The notes: generated by a model not told the origin, from the sequence alone. DNA of 64,000 nt from Paraspadella gotoi (GCA_051294375.1 JBJCIZ010000239.1:4593834-4657833), one strand, 5' to 3'; shown: positions 11,294-24,480, counted from the stretch's first letter. Numbers and translations are program-made.

Positions 11294-11779
11294 NNNNNNN
11301 NNNNNNNNNNNNNNNNNNNNNNNNNNNNNNNNNNNNNNNNNNNNNNNNNNNNNNNNNNNNNNNNNNNNNNNNNNNNNNNNNNNNNNNNNNNNNNNNNNNN
11401 NNNNNNNNNNNNNNNNNNNNNNNNNNNNNNNNNNNNNNNNNNNNNNNNNNNNNNNNNNNNNNNNNNNNNNNNNNNNNNNNNNNNNNNNNNNNNNNNNNNN
11501 NNNNNNNNNNNNNNNNNNNNNNNNNNNNNNNNNNNNNNNNNNNNNNNNNNNNNNNNNNNNNNNNNNNNNNNNNNNNNNNNNNNNNNNNNNNNNNNNNNNN
11601 NNNNNNNNNNNNNNNNNNNNNNNNNNNNNNNNNNNNNNNNNNNNNNNNNNNNNNNNNNNNNNNNNNNNNNNNNNNNNNNNNNNNNNNNNNNNNNNNNNNN
11701 NNNNNNNNNNNNNNNNNNNNNNNNNNNNNNNNNNNNNNNNNNNNNNNNNNNNNNNNNNNNNNNNNNNNNNNNNNNNNNN
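11294..11779. other. Assembly gap
   Basis: 486 N, followed directly by a (CT)n run. No gene evidence on either side. Confidence 0.95.
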
Positions 11780-11811
<32 letters not shown>

Positions 11812-12251
11812 CTCTCGTTTTCCTCCTCATAAAGAGACCTAAAATAGACGTCTCCTTCATTTCATTTGCATATAGAAGCGCAATAAAAAACACAATAATT
11901 TCTGTGAAAACTAATAAACGTCCGTGAAAAAAAATAGTCTTACAAACTTTATTTTCTTTATATGCAAAAATATGACATTTAAAACTTAACTTAATCAGTC
12001 TTTTTCATTTTTCCCTATGAATGTAAAGCTAATGAATGAAATGAAATTAATTAAAGAGTTATTATTATGTCTAGTTTCTGTTCCACGGACGTCATTATCG
12101 TTTCTTATTAAACCAAAAAAATATATATATATTAACTAAGTTTTTTAACATAATTTTTTCCCCTCTTGTCATATTGCCGATGAAATTTATTATCCTATTC
12201 ATGTAGATTCTATACAAAATTTATATTCATTCAACCCACTTCGACTTTTGA

Positions 12252-12323
<72 letters not shown>

Positions 12324-13660
12324 TTCCTTTTTTTTCTCTCTCTCCTTTCCTTCCTCCATGCCAAAGTTCACGTTGGGTCAAGCGGGAGGGTCGGTGAGAA
12401 GAAGACCCAAAAATGGAGAAATTGGGAGCAGAAATCGAAATGGAAGAAAGAAAAGTAAAGAAGGAAAAAATGGAGGGGAAAAAAAGGAAAGAAGGAAAAA
12501 AGAAATAAGGATAAAACAGAAAATGGAGAAAAGAAAGAAAATGCAGAAAATGGTGGAAACAAGGAAATAAGGAAAAGACAGAAAATGGGGGAAGGAAAAG
12601 GAAAGAAGAAAGAGACAGAAAATGGATGAAAGAAGGAAAGAAGGACAAGACAGAAAATGAGGGAAAGAAAGGAAAGAAGAAAAATACAGAAAATGGAAAA
12701 AGGAAAGAAGTAAAAGACAGAAAATTGAAGATAGAAAAATAAAATTCGAGTAAGAAGAAAAAAAAAAAGAAAGAAAGAAAGAAAAGAGATAAAGGAAGGA
12801 AAGAAAACTGCCTAAAATAGTGATGATAAAAGGAGGGCGGCCAAGGAAAGGAGCAGGGCATGGTTGGCTGGTGAGCAGGGCATGGTGGGGAAGAAATTGG
12901 GGAAGAAACTGTTTCGGGCCTTAATGAAGGAAATGGGCGAAAGGTGTTGTCGAAAGAAGAAAGAGGGGAGAGGAGAATGACGAGGAAGGAAAGGAAGAAG
13001 GTGAAGGGAAAAGAGAGAGAATGAGAAGGAAGAAAAAAGGAAAAACAAGGAGAGAGAATGAGAAGGAAGAAGGAAGAGAAAGAGAAGAAGGAAAAAAAGA
13101 GAAAAAAATAAGAAGGAGAAAGGAGGAAAATAGAAAGAAGAAGGAGAGAGAATGAGAAGGAAGAAGGAAGAGAAAGAGAACGTATTCATCTTAAATTATA
13201 AAAAAATGGTGACGGGAGAAACAAAAAAAAGAACAATTATTATACTAAATTCTATTGATAAGGAGAATCAAAAATTAACAGAAGGAAATTGTAAAAAACC
13301 AAGAAACAACTTAAATTAGATAGACCGATTAAAGAAAATATCAAATAGATACAAAAGAAATGCAAGACACAAGAATATATGAAAGAGAGAAAAAGAGAGA
13401 AACAAGTAGTAAATTTAAATAGACAAACGACATTGATAAAAGCAAAGATGGTTAGTGTGAATACAAGATTTTGCGGGAGGATGATAAAACGAGAAAGCTG
13501 TGGTGTGTGAGTATGAGTTAGATTTGTGAGTTCATGAATAAAATACAAAGGGCATTAAGATTTGAGAGATGGGGTCTGCTCAGTTGCAGGAGGGGGAGAG
13601 AGAGGAAGAAGAGGTACAGAAGGGGAGATCCAAAAGGAGAAAGAGGAAGAGAGAGAGAGA

Positions 13661-13692
<32 letters not shown>

Positions 13693-14026
13693 AGAGAGAG
13701 TAAGAGGGTAATGTGAAAGAGAAGGGGGAGAAGAGAGTAAGTTTGAGTTCAGAGAGGGATGTAAGTTTGAGAGAGAATCAAAAGAGAGAGAGAGAGAGAG
13801 TAGAAAGGTAAGTGAAAAAATCCTCCGGCGAAACTGGCGAGATCCGTTGGGGTTCATTTGAGGTGGGCCAGTTGGGTCAATGAAATGAAAGAATAAAAGA
13901 GGGCGCGAGAGAGGGAAGAGAGAGAGATGGAGAGAGAGAGAGAGAGAGAGAGAACGCGCGGGAAGGAAGCAAAGAAAAGAAGTCAATGAGAAGAGTAAGA
14001 GACAGCATTTAAAAGTAAAGAATCAG

Positions 14027-14060
<34 letters not shown>

Positions 14061-14238
14061 CTCTCTCTCGCTTCATCCGGATCAAATATCCTCCATCATA
14101 TAGAAGAGACTATAATAAGAATAATATCGAACAGGTCTTACGCGCTTCCACTAGAGTTTTACTTGTATGGTCATATAGAACGAGGGCGAGCAAGCATTAT
14201 ATAAAAGAACAGATTAATTCTGGTCGAATCAAAATAAC

Positions 14239-16160
14239 GTCCTGTGAAAAAAAATAGGTACTTAACAAACTTATTTTTTATTATATGCAAAAATAATGTA
14301 TACATTTTTATTAAAATTTTAACTTATTCGTCCTTTTTCATTTTTTTTCCCTATGATGTAGCCTAATTGAATAGATAAATGAATTATATCAAAGGAGTTT
14401 ATTATTTGTCTAGTTTTCTGTTCCACGGAGTCAAATAATCGATTCTTCTTAATTAAAACTCAAAAAAATATTATTAAATATATTAACTAAGTTTTTTCTT
14501 CAACATATAATTTTTATTCCGCCTCTCTGATCATATTATGACTCCAGGGAATGAAATTTATCTCATTCCTATTGAATATTGCAGATGTCTATACAAAACA
14601 CTATAGCTTATTGGTCATTCTACAAATCTATCATGGCATACGACTATAAGTCTTCTGACAATTCATCTCTTCTTTCTATTCTTCACCTCCTATGCTCTCC
14701 ATCACTGGCGCGCTCAGTGGTTAGTTGCTGCTGAGGCCCATAACCCAGAGGTCGATGGATTTCGAAACCATCCGCTGCTTACAATTTTTCTTTTCACGCC
14801 ATCGAGGATTCATTTACTCCAATTCACGTCTACTCTACGTATAAGTATATCTGGATAGCCTAATCCGTCACCAGAGGGTAAACTTTAAGTATTACTTTCG
14901 ATTAGGGGTAGCCGTTCTACTTTCCAATGGGTTGCGTGAGTCCCAAAAATTTATTACATGAATTCATGCTCCAATCATGAATAACATTTTAAGTATACTT
15001 TTCCCGGGATGTTAATCAACCATTACATTCTTTTATTTATCCTGTTCCGGTCGGTCTCTATTACCTCTCTTTTATTCATTCTAATCTTTTTTTTTTCCCT
15101 TACCCTGCACATATTTACATTTAATCACATGGAAGGCCTCAGGGACGGAGAGATGGTTTTGTTAATGGTTAAACTTTGATAAAATTGAAAGATAATAAAA
15201 TACCCAAAAGATTTGTGAGGAGTAAAAATTGGGAGCTATTTCGAATAATTGGAAAAAGAAAAGAACAGGTAAAGATAGTGTGAGAATAAGACACAAAAAT
15301 TACGGAAGGATTCTTGTTTGTAATAAATAAAAGGATTAAGTATAAGAGAATAAAAAAGTAAAAGGTAAGGATAAACAAAAAATGGAGAAAAAAGAAAGAA
15401 AATTGGCAGAAAATTGGTGGAAAACAAGGGAGAATAGGAAAAGTATCAGACATATGGTGTATAGGCGAAATGAAATGTGTAAAATAGAAAGAAGAGAGAG
15501 AAATATGGATTAAGAAGATATATAGTAAGGCAATTGATCATGAAAAGCTGGGAAAAGAAAGGAAATGAGAAAAAAATACAGAAAAATCTGTGAAAAGAGA
15601 AGAATAGTAATTTAGTCAAGAAAATAGCATAGATCATGAAAATTAATAAATTCGAGTAGTAATATAAATATATACAAGTGTATAGAACAGAAAGAATAGT
15701 ATATAAAGCATTAATAATACCTTCCAAATATTGAATGATAAAGGAAGTCGGGTCGATATATTCAAGGAGCAGGCATCGGTTTGGCTGTTGCAGCCATAGC
15801 TTGCATGAGTGGTGGAGGATATGATTGAGGGTTGAATGAAAACTTGTTATATCTGGAGATCCTTTTAATAGAGATGGAATGGGCGAAGGTGCGTTGTGAA
15901 AGAAGAAAGAGCGGGGAGGAGAACTGACGAGTGAAGAAAGGCAGAAGTTGAAGGGGTAAAAAGAAGAGCGAGAAGGAAGAAAAAAGGAAAAACAAGGAGA
16001 GAGAATGAGAGAAGAAGGAAGAGAAAGAGAAGAAGGAAAAAAGAGAAAAACAATAAGAAGGCAGTAAGGAGAAATAGAAAAGTAAGAAGAGAGAGAATGA
16101 GCGAGGAAGAAGGAAAGAAAGAGAAGGAGGAAAAAGAGAGAGAATGAGAAGGAAGGAGGG
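14239..16160. repeat. Imperfect direct repeat of 11920-13160 (likely assembly artefact)
   Basis: Segments such as TTTTCTGTTCCACGGAGTCA, ATATATTAACTAAGTTTTTT and AGAAGGAAGAAAAAAGGAAA recur in the same order as in 11920-13160 but with many single-base insertions. The patch ends at a gap of exactly 25 N. It looks like uncorrected long-read fill overlapping the neighbouring contig. The tRNA-iMet lies in it. Confidence 0.65.
14701..14780 (+). tRNA. tRNA-iMet (CAT), with small indels
   Basis: GGCCCATAACCCAGAGGTCG and ATGGATTTCGAAACCATCCG match initiator tRNA-Met, with anticodon CAT. The 5' end and D arm carry extra bases, so folding fails as written. It sits in a patch that otherwise shows many indels. 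Confidence 0.6.
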
Positions 16161-16772
16161 GAAAGTGAGAAAGAGAATGAGAAGGAAGGAAAAATAGAAG
16201 GAAAAGGAGGAGACGAAATAATCGTTAAAAAAACCTAAATCGAAAGTGGCGGGGAAGAGGAAAAGGATAAATTTTCGGGGGGGGGAGGAGGTGGGGGGGA
16301 GCAAGTGGGGGTCGCGAAGTGCTCTTTGGGGGAAAGGGTCGTTACGGACTGGTTACTGAGCAATATATTAATCGCGAGAGAAGTGTTTATTAAAATTGTG
16401 GTGGAGCTTTGGGAAGATAATTGTTCTGAGCTTTTGGCTCCAAATGGAGAGAAGAGGGAACAATGACTCAGTTTCCTTTGCTGGGTTGGATTTGGGGCGA
16501 AGTGGGCGAAGTAGATATGAGAGAGAGAGAGAAGAGAGGACAGAGAGAAGAGAGAGAGAGAGGAGAGAGGAGAGAAGAGAGAGAGAGGAAGAGAGAGAGA
16601 AAGTCNNNNNNNNNNNNNNNNNNNNNNNNNAGAGAAAGTCACGAAGCAATAAATTTTTTTTTCAATTTTTTTATTATGTTTTGTTAAGATTTTACGGTTT
16701 TCTTAATGTCCCCAAAAAATTTCTTAATTTTTTTTCTTGGGCAAATTTACGTGTTAAAGGGGATTAACTGTA

Positions 16773-17150
16773 TAGACTTAATGTGTTTCTATTTCCAACG
16801 GACTAAATAGCAATACTATATTGGTCAATTATTTAAATCAGAATATAAATAAAGTAAACAAAAATGATATTTTTAACCAAAAAAAAAGACGTCTCTACTT
16901 GATTGAAGAAAACAAAATATAATGTTTTTTATTCTTATTGTCGAGATAAAAAATAATGAAATATTCAAGATAATTGTAATTATATTTCAGCGTACCATTT
17001 TTTTTTAATTGATTTTTACACATTTTATAGAAATAGAGTAAATGATATTTCCCGACGACGACGGAAAGGGGAGAGAGAGCGAGAGAGAGATGAGAGAGAG
17101 AGAGAGAAGAGAGATGAGTGAGAGAGAGAGAAAGAGAGGAGAATGATGAT
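16773..17150. repeat. Imperfect copy of 24532-24955
   Basis: TTTCTATTTCCAACGGACTA, AATAGCAATACTATATTGGT and ATTTCAGCGTACCAT occur in both places in the same order, each copy lying just after a 25-N gap. The differences are almost all small indels. Confidence 0.7.
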
Positions 17151-17475
17151 AAGGCAGCCGCTTTTGTTCGGCTTTTCAGTAGATCAGTGCCAATAATATT
17201 TATGTCATATTATGGCTATTCGTGGTAATATTTCGTCGAAGCTATTGGCAACTTTGTATGAACGAACAATGTTATTTAATAACAATTAATTTTAAATTAG
17301 ATAAAAATAATTACCAGCACGACAGAACATCTGTATACCTTACTGGAAACGAATTCAAATTGTTTTAATTAAATTATTAATACGTGGCGAAATAATAATG
17401 ACTTTTTGTATGATAAAGATAATAAGATCAAATACTAAATGATAAAAAATGTGACACAAATTAAAAGATTGGTAA

Positions 17476-17552
17476 GCATCGGCCGGGAATCGAACCCGAG
17501 GCCGCCCGCAGTGGCAGAGCAGAGAGCATTCTAAACACTGAACCACGATGGC
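17476..17552 (-). tRNA. tRNA-Gly (GCC), with small insertions
   Basis: The minus strand gives TGGTTCAGTG, TAGAATGCTC, CTCTGCCACTGCGGGCGGCC and GGGTTCGATTCCCGGCCGAT, the standard Gly-GCC tRNA with about five single-base insertions. Its intact T arm and acceptor make the identity clear. Confidence 0.75.
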
Positions 17553-17816
17553 TGATTAATATTATTGCTGTCTTATTCCTAATATTATTCTTTATCAAAC
17601 TCATATAATTACTTGTTAGAAATCTGCTCATGAGTAGGTTTAACAATATGAAAATATATCCTTTCATTTTCATAAATAAGTTTGTTAAGTATTGGCGCTA
17701 CCATTAAGATTTAGTTATTACAAAATAATTAAAGAACTTTAACAAGAATTTTTTACATGAAAAATATCAATGTTAAAATTGAATTATAAAAAGTGATGAA
17801 AGATGTCCCATCACCT

Positions 17817-17903
17817 GGTAGCGTGGCCGAGTGGGCTCTAGGCGCTGGTTTAAGGCAACCAGTCTCTTTCGGAAGGCGTGGAGTTGAATTCCCACCGCTG
17901 CCA
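17817..17903 (+). tRNA. tRNA-Leu (AAG), with small insertions
   Basis: GGTAGCGTGGCCGAGTGG and CACCGCTGCC form the ends of a class II tRNA; the anticodon loop TTTAAGG gives AAG. Extra bases occur in the D loop, variable arm and T arm (TGGAGTTGAATTCCCACC). Confidence 0.75.
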
Positions 17904-18134
17904 TTACTCTTTTTAAGCTTATCCAAAAATTTTTGTTTAGTGCGATAGAAGGGGAAAATTTTTTTACGATGATTGTTGTCAAGTAATTTTCAATATTTAG
18001 GAAATTTAGTAGCTGATATCTTTCTGCAGAATTGTTAATGAATTTATTGAACTGAACTTAATTTCTGTATATAATTGTTAGAGCCTCAATACTCTTTCAG
18101 AATTATTTCTTAAATGATATTGAGGTAATTCATT

Positions 18135-18219
18135 GCGCGATGGCCGAGTGGGTTAAGGCGTTGGAACTTGAAATCCCAATGGGGAGTTTCCTGTAGGTTC
18201 GAATCCTGCTCGCAAGCGC
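18135..18219 (+). tRNA. tRNA-Ser (TGA), with small insertions
   Basis: GCGATGGCCGAGTGGGTTAA, GGAACTTGAAATCCCAATGG and AGGTTCGAATCCTGCTCGC match Ser-TGA with long variable arm. Single-base insertions in the D loop and anticodon stem disturb the fold. Confidence 0.75.
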
Positions 18220-19038
18220 ACACTTTTTTGGATCGTTCTTTGTTTTTTTTATTATCAAATTTTAAAATCGAACCCGATATTTTTGCAATTAACTAAATAT
18301 CTTGCGGAATTGGGCTTAGATAAGGGGGGTACAAAACTACAAATTAATTCATCTTTAATGTATCGATTCTCCTGATACTGCAAAATGAAACATGACAATC
18401 TGGAAAAGCTATTGACTTTATGCATAGATTGATTTGCTATTTTAGGTGTGCAATAGAGCATAGTGAAAGTTTTACGTACGAAAATTCTAAATGTCAATTA
18501 ATTTGTAAAAAATAATTTTATATTCTTTCAATTTTTCAAAATAGCTTTCCTTAATTTTGATACAAGATTTGAATTCCTCGTCAAAAAGTTGATAAAAGAA
18601 TATAATCATTTTTAAAAATTCTGTTCATTTAGTGGGTAAAATTAAAAACTATATTTAGTGATATAAATTTTAATTTTCAGCTTAAAATATTAGGTTTTTG
18701 ATATATTTGATAAAACTTATGAAGAATTTTTAAAAAAGAGTTATATTTCTTCATATATCAACCTTTTCATGACGATGCCAAATCTGCAAAAAATCTTACA
18801 AAACTGTTTTAATTTAACTTTATTGGATTAGTAGTTAGTTATAATATGGCTTACTGCGTTAATTGTAATTTTATTATAAATTTTTTTATACATAAATGTT
18901 CATTGTTCATTGTATAATGTTTGTTCGTTCTCTCACTTTTAGATTTTTAAATTAGTTAAATTTAGATTTTTAACTAACGCTTTAGTAAGCTAACATAAGT
19001 CCTTTAGAAAACTATGACATGAAAACAAAAAAGAGGTA

Positions 19039-19111
19039 GGGCCAGTTGGGGATCGACCCGCGACCTTGGCGTTTTATTAGCACCACGCTCTAACCGCTGA
19101 GCTAACGGCCC
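19039..19111 (-). tRNA. tRNA-Ile (AAT)
   Basis: The minus strand reads GGGCCGTTAGCTCAGCGGTT, AGAGCGTGGTGCTAATAAAA and CGCCAAGGTCGCGGGTCGAT, standard Ile with anticodon AAT. There is an extra AA after the anticodon loop and one T missing from the T loop. Confidence 0.8.
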
Positions 19112-19321
19112 CTATGTAAAGTTTCCACAAAAAAATATGTGAAAAATTTGATAAATGTCCATTTACTGTGATCAAATTAAGAAAATGAAATAGATAAGAT
19201 ACACAATAACATTAATACCTTACTTTGATTTTAAACACAGACTAATATATATAAGTAAATTTGTCGATGTATCAGTATAAGATGAAATAAAGCGTGACGG
19301 GCTAACGCACTGTCTTCAAGC

Positions 19322-19394
19322 GGTGCTGTGGTGTAGTGGTTATCACATCTGCCTAACACGCCAGAAGGTCCCCGGTTCGAAACCGGGCAGTACC
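19322..19394 (+). tRNA. tRNA-Val (AAC)
   Basis: GGTGCTGTGGTGTAGTGGTT, ATCACATCTGCCTAACACGC and CCCGGTTCGAAACCGGGCAG TACC; the acceptor stem pairs over seven bases and the anticodon is AAC. One extra C follows the anticodon arm. Confidence 0.85.
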
Positions 19395-19783
19395 TCTCTT
19401 TTTTATACAAATTTTAGAACGATAAGAAAACTTTTTTTAATAAATTGTTTCAGTTCCCATCGTCTTTTATTCTGTGGCAAAATGTTTATTCAAAAGGTGA
19501 AAACGCGTTGCTTTTTCTAGAACGCGATGGATGCTTTGCTTTATTATTGCCACGAGAAATGCGTAACAGAGAATAGTTATTCGTTGTTGACTCTTGGGGC
19601 AAGTCATTTTAGACAAAGACACTAAATATTGGCAGTCTTAGAATCTGACGGCGAGCAGGGATTGGCAACGAAAACCTCGTGAAGGACATTCGTTTCATGA
19701 GTTGGTCGCTCATATCATGAAAGATTTAGGGACTTTGACTGATTTGACTGAAGAATAGAAATTGGATCAGAGGAAAAAAAGGG

Positions 19784-19836
<53 letters not shown>

Positions 19837-20145
19837 ATTGTGTGTGTGTTGTGTGTTGTTTCTTCACATCAAGATTTCTCCTTAAATTCTTTTTATCCAA
19901 GAACTAAAATTACGCCGATTCAACTTCGGATTTTCAAGAATTATTTTGCGTCTGGATTCAGGACGGTTTTCCTCACGGACGCCATCAGAAGCGTCCTTTC
20001 TTAGTGATTCAGGTGATTATCAAATCTCATTCTTCTGTAGAGGAGATTGAAATTTATAATATATTTCAAAAGATATTTCAGTCTCTTATGATATATTAAT
20101 TTTTTTCATGATCGGATTGTTCTGTTGCAACCATTTCTTCGTCAA

Positions 20146-20217
20146 GCCGTGTAGTATAGTGGTTAGTAACTTCGCGTTGTGGCCGGCGACAACCCAGGTT
20201 GAATCCTGGTCACGGCA
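20146..20217 (+). tRNA. tRNA-His (GTG)
   Basis: GCCGTGTAGTATAGTGGTTA, CGTTGTGGCCG and CCCAGGTTGAATCCTGGTCA CGGC; the acceptor pairs GCCGTG/CACGGC and the anticodon is GTG. One base is missing in the T loop. Confidence 0.85.
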
Positions 20218-21162
20218 CCTTTTTTGTTTGCATTCTTTTATATTTTGTTTCAAGCTTCTCCGTTTTTCACCGCTTAAAATCTCTAAAAATTTCACGATAC
20301 GAAGTTTTAATAAAAAATAAATGTCAGATTTAGCTGCACCTGCTATTTTCAAAATATTAAATGCGAGTAGAATGCAAAAATTCGAATAGTACATGTGAAC
20401 ATTATAATAAAAGACATTTAATTTTTAATTTTTTGCCATACGGCCTCACATTTTTTATACATAGTACTGTTCCACCATGAAATGTTAAAAATTTAAAATG
20501 TTTGTTTTCTTATTTTTAAAGCAGATTCGAATTCCGCTCACGACCTTTTTAGAAAATTATTTTTCATTTAAGTGGATCAAATCCTAAAAAATATTATTAT
20601 TTTAACCTATAATTAAATTTTTAATTAAAAAATATAGTTTTTTAATTTGGCTAAATTAATGAAATATTTTTTGATTAAGACATTATTATTTTCTTTTATA
20701 ACTTTTTTATGAGGAATTCGAATCTGGCTTTCAAAAGAACTAAGAAAATAAAAAAAATTTAACATTTTCTATGGTAAGTAGTCTTATGTTATAAAATATG
20801 GGCATATTGCGAAAATTAAGAAAATTTTAACAAAACTTCATAATTAACTATTCCAAATTTTGATCTGCAACTTCCTTACGCCTTACTTTGGACATTGTAT
20901 GTTGACATAGCTGAACAAATTAGGGATCTAACCTTAGCGTGAGGTTAAAACTTTTATAATAAACGTTAGAAAGTTGGGCATAACTAAGAAAAAAATTAAA
21001 ATCTGTTTTTAGTAATTTGGGTAAAATATAACCTTGAGTAAAACTGAATAGAACTCCTGTCTGCATTCGTAGTCTATACAAATAAAAACAATTGAGTTTA
21101 ATTTTTTATTTTAACTTAATGAAAACTTTTTTCTCAAATGTTTTTTTTTAAAAGTTCTGCTC

Positions 21163-21247
21163 CGACGAGGATGGGATTCGAAGCCCACTGCGTGCAGATG
21201 CACATTGGAACAGTCCAACGCCTTACGCAACTGCGGCCACCTCGTCA
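21163..21247 (-). tRNA. tRNA-Ser-like (probably GCT), damaged anticodon
   Basis: The minus strand gives GACGAGGTGGCCGCAGTTGC, TTGGACTGTTCCAATGTGC, TCTGCACGCAGTGGGC and TTCGAATCCCATCCTCGTC. Body and ends match Ser-GCT, but the anticodon loop lacks bases, so the isotype rests on the body. Confidence 0.65.
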
Positions 21248-21570
21248 GCTCGGGTTGTTTGAGCTTTTACTTCTACTTTTATATCTCAAAAAAATTTTTT
21301 CTAAAAATTTTTGCGTCATTTAAGTCTTGATTTTATTCATATCAAGTAGTAAATCTTTCGGTTTTTAATAGTAGGAAGCCTATGTATCAGCTGCTGAGAC
21401 AATGATAAATTTCAGATTAAATAATGAAAACATTCAGCGTTTTTAATGCCAAAAATGTATGTTCAGCTTGGGAATAAAAAAGACATGTTAATAGAAACAT
21501 CGAGCCTCTTTTCTATTTCTTTTCAATTTTGTTTCTGAACCAAAATTACTTCTTGAAAAACTAAAAACTA

Positions 21571-21643
21571 CGTCCTGGGTGGGCTCGAACCACCAACCTT
21601 TCGGTAAAACAGCGAACGCGCTAAACGATTGCGCCACAGAGAC
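21571..21643 (-). tRNA. tRNA-Asn (GTT)
   Basis: GTCTCTGTGGCGCAATCGTT, TAGCGCGTTCGCTGTTTTAC and GGTTGGTGGTTCGAGCCCAC match Asn-GTT closely, with two base changes or indels in the anticodon arm. Confidence 0.8.
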
Positions 21644-22602
21644 CAGATATCAGCTTAGTTTTTAAAATTGTTTTATATTTTTAAATTTTGGTCATAGGGA
21701 GTTCTTAGTTATTTTCGGTTACTACTAGTAGAATGAAGCTCTCACCACGAATAAAATATTTATTTAAGTGACCGAATAAGGAATGATTAGAAGGTGAGAT
21801 AGCATGATTAACGAGTATCAAAATATTTTGCTCAAATTTTACAAACTTAATATGCTGAAAACGTTTTAAAATAACATTAAATATCATATAAACATATTTT
21901 TACAAAAAGATTCTTATTTTTAGCAATCTGTTTTTAAAATTTTCAATAATATTTTTTAAAATTTTATGAAAGAAAATAGATTTTGCTTAACTGTTTATGC
22001 TAAAAGTAAAAGTACATTTAAAACAAAAGGAGCAAAAAATAATGTTCCAATCGCTCATCTTTTCATCCCTCAACCCCTCTTGCATAGGTTTTTTTTTACG
22101 CGGGGCTCCAATTATCCGGCACAACAGCGCAGAGTCACCCATCCGGGTGATGACGCTATCGCCGACATCCGCCTTTGAGCCTGTGGGTCCGGTGGGAGAT
22201 GTGACGCATGGTTACGTTGTCATGTCACTTCTTTTTCAAACTGGGTTCCGAAAACAAGAAGCGGCATTCATGTAAGTGGTCGATCTGGCTTGGCGGATGA
22301 CAGGCAGCAGAGAATATGAAAAAATACTTATACGTTTGTTACAATAATAATATAAATTATTAGATAAAGACAATTGGACGAAGACGAATTTTACTTTCGA
22401 CGGACTGGGTTCTTTTTCTGTTATTATTTAAAATACAACGTAATTAAAATCTACTACACGAAAAATGAGAAAAAAAAATCATTGAATATCATTGTTTTTT
22501 TCATCTTTTAGAAATATTTACCTCCTGTTTTAGCTACTGGTTAAAAAATTTGTTTGTTCCCAGTCATATATATGAATACTAACAAATAAAAGGCTGTCAA
22601 AA

Positions 22603-22672
22603 GGCACAGTACGGCGGTTGCGAACGCCGTGTCTTCGGTTTACGAGACCACGCTACCACTTGGCCACTGCGC
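22603..22672 (-). tRNA. tRNA-Thr (CGT)-like
   Basis: GCGCAGTGGCCAAGTGGTAG, TGGTCTCGTAAACCGA and ACGGCGTTCGCAACCGCCGT ACTGTGC. The acceptor pairs GCGCAGT with ACTGTGC and the anticodon is CGT. The body is less standard than its neighbours. Confidence 0.65.
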
Positions 22673-22689
22673 GAGGTGATATACGAATG

Positions 22690-24480
22690 ACAGAGAAAAT
22701 GATTATAAACTGACAAGAATCATTTTTTTTGCAGATTTATCTTTAATTTTTATGGATTTCTTGTTTTGTTTTTATGTCTATTCGATGAAGAAGCGTTGAA
22801 TTCCTCGTAGCTCTCCTTGTTAATATAAAATATATATTGATTTGACATAAACTCATGATATCGAATAAGATATGCGCCAGTTGCCACTCGATCTTCAGCG
22901 CGCCGGGCTAGAGAGTTACAACCTCGAGTGAGAGTTGAGAGTTTAATCTAAGTGTGAGTAGGAATATTATTTTTTTGTGCTCAGCCATATGTCTAGAAGC
23001 CGAGTGTGTGTGTGTTCTCTATATGCGAAAATCAGCGATGTGGTGTGCGTGACGATACGTTAAGGAATACTTCCGTGTCACACTCTCTGAGAGTTGAGAA
23101 ATTAGACATTCGGTAAGTTATAAGAGTTAATACGAAACAAAATGGAGAATCCTAATTAATTAAGCCTGGTACCTAAGTATCTTTTCCAACGTTTACTGTT
23201 AATTTCGAGTCTTACCGTACTCATGATTACTACGACATCCTCAGATTACTTTTCTCTCCTCCTACATAGCTTGTTGCTGAGTGTCATGATACTCAGTCAC
23301 TCCGACGTTATTCATTCAAATTAGTTCCACAATATCTATTCTTTGCGACGAGAAAGACGTAATTGAAACTTTATTCCACTAGTACATGTCTTAATTGATT
23401 TATCACTGCCTATTACTGGCCGTTGGTTAACCTATCAAGCTTCTTTCATTATGGCACACGTGACTGATGGGATCTGACGTGCTCGCTGTCGGTTTCGGCT
23501 GATATCCGAGTTAGATACTGATTGACCTATGTTCGTACTGAGTCAGTTGACGGAGGTGGCAGTGAGAATGTTCGTCCGTCGTATATGTAAAGTAAAAAAT
23601 TACTATTAATTGTTAAAAAATCAGAGACTTCGTGACATTTTCTCGGGCCCCCGACTGCATCCTCTTCTAACTCCCCCCGATACAGTCTGTGGGTGTAAAT
23701 TCTTAATCCTTTTGACTATTCCGGGTTTCAGGGGCAGGTGATACCATAATCTAGAAATATTTTCCCACTACAATGCGGAATGCTTCATTGAATTGCACAC
23801 TTCCCCCACCTGTTCAGTCATATGATGTTGATCGTACCGATTTGCTCAGGTCTCAAATCATTGGTCGGCGGCGACCGCAGCCTCAGAGTTCGATTCTTGA
23901 AATGCTTCGTCCACTCGTAGACTCGGTGGGCTTCCGTTGTCCTCTCTCTGGGAACGTCGCCTCGTAAGGAAAACTTGTCGAACATTATGGTAAATAAATG
24001 TCGACTGGAATCACTTTGTTTCCGGTTTTTTCGTGGAGGAGTTTTTGGAACGCTGGTAAAAGGGGATTTGGAATTAAGAGTAAGGAATGTTCAAATTCAG
24101 GGTCATATAGCTTTGTTTTTTGAATGAAAAAATTTTTTTTTTTTTTTTTTTATTTTGTATATTAAGTTATATTTGTTTTTTTTAACTAACTTTTATTTAT
24201 TTATATGACAATTTCGTTAAACCTTACCTTCGAGAGTAAGTACGTAAGCCATCGCCCAAACGCGAAGGGCCTGGTTTTTGACAACCGTGTTTTAGTAATA
24301 TGTTGGTTCTTGCTCTTTGAAATAAAGTTTGATCTGGAAAAGTAATTCGTAGGTTAGGTTGAATTTTTATATCAATAAAATGAAAAGCAGAATTAACAGT
24401 AGATACTCAACACTTCCAAATAAAGTAGCATCCCACCTGTGACGTCTTCCCTTAATTCCAGAAAGAATCTCTCAAAAATT
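22690..24480. other. Unassigned unique sequence
   Basis: Between the tRNA-Thr-like gene and the 25-N gap the sequence is mostly non-repetitive and includes a more GC-rich part at 23640-23970. I recognise no gene, RNA or element here. Confidence 0.5.

Noticed and set aside
22080-22210. GC-rich block with CACCCATCCGGGTG hairpin as 5S rRNA or snRNA
   Set aside because: It could not be aligned by eye with any known 5S, U-RNA or spliced-leader RNA; left unassigned.
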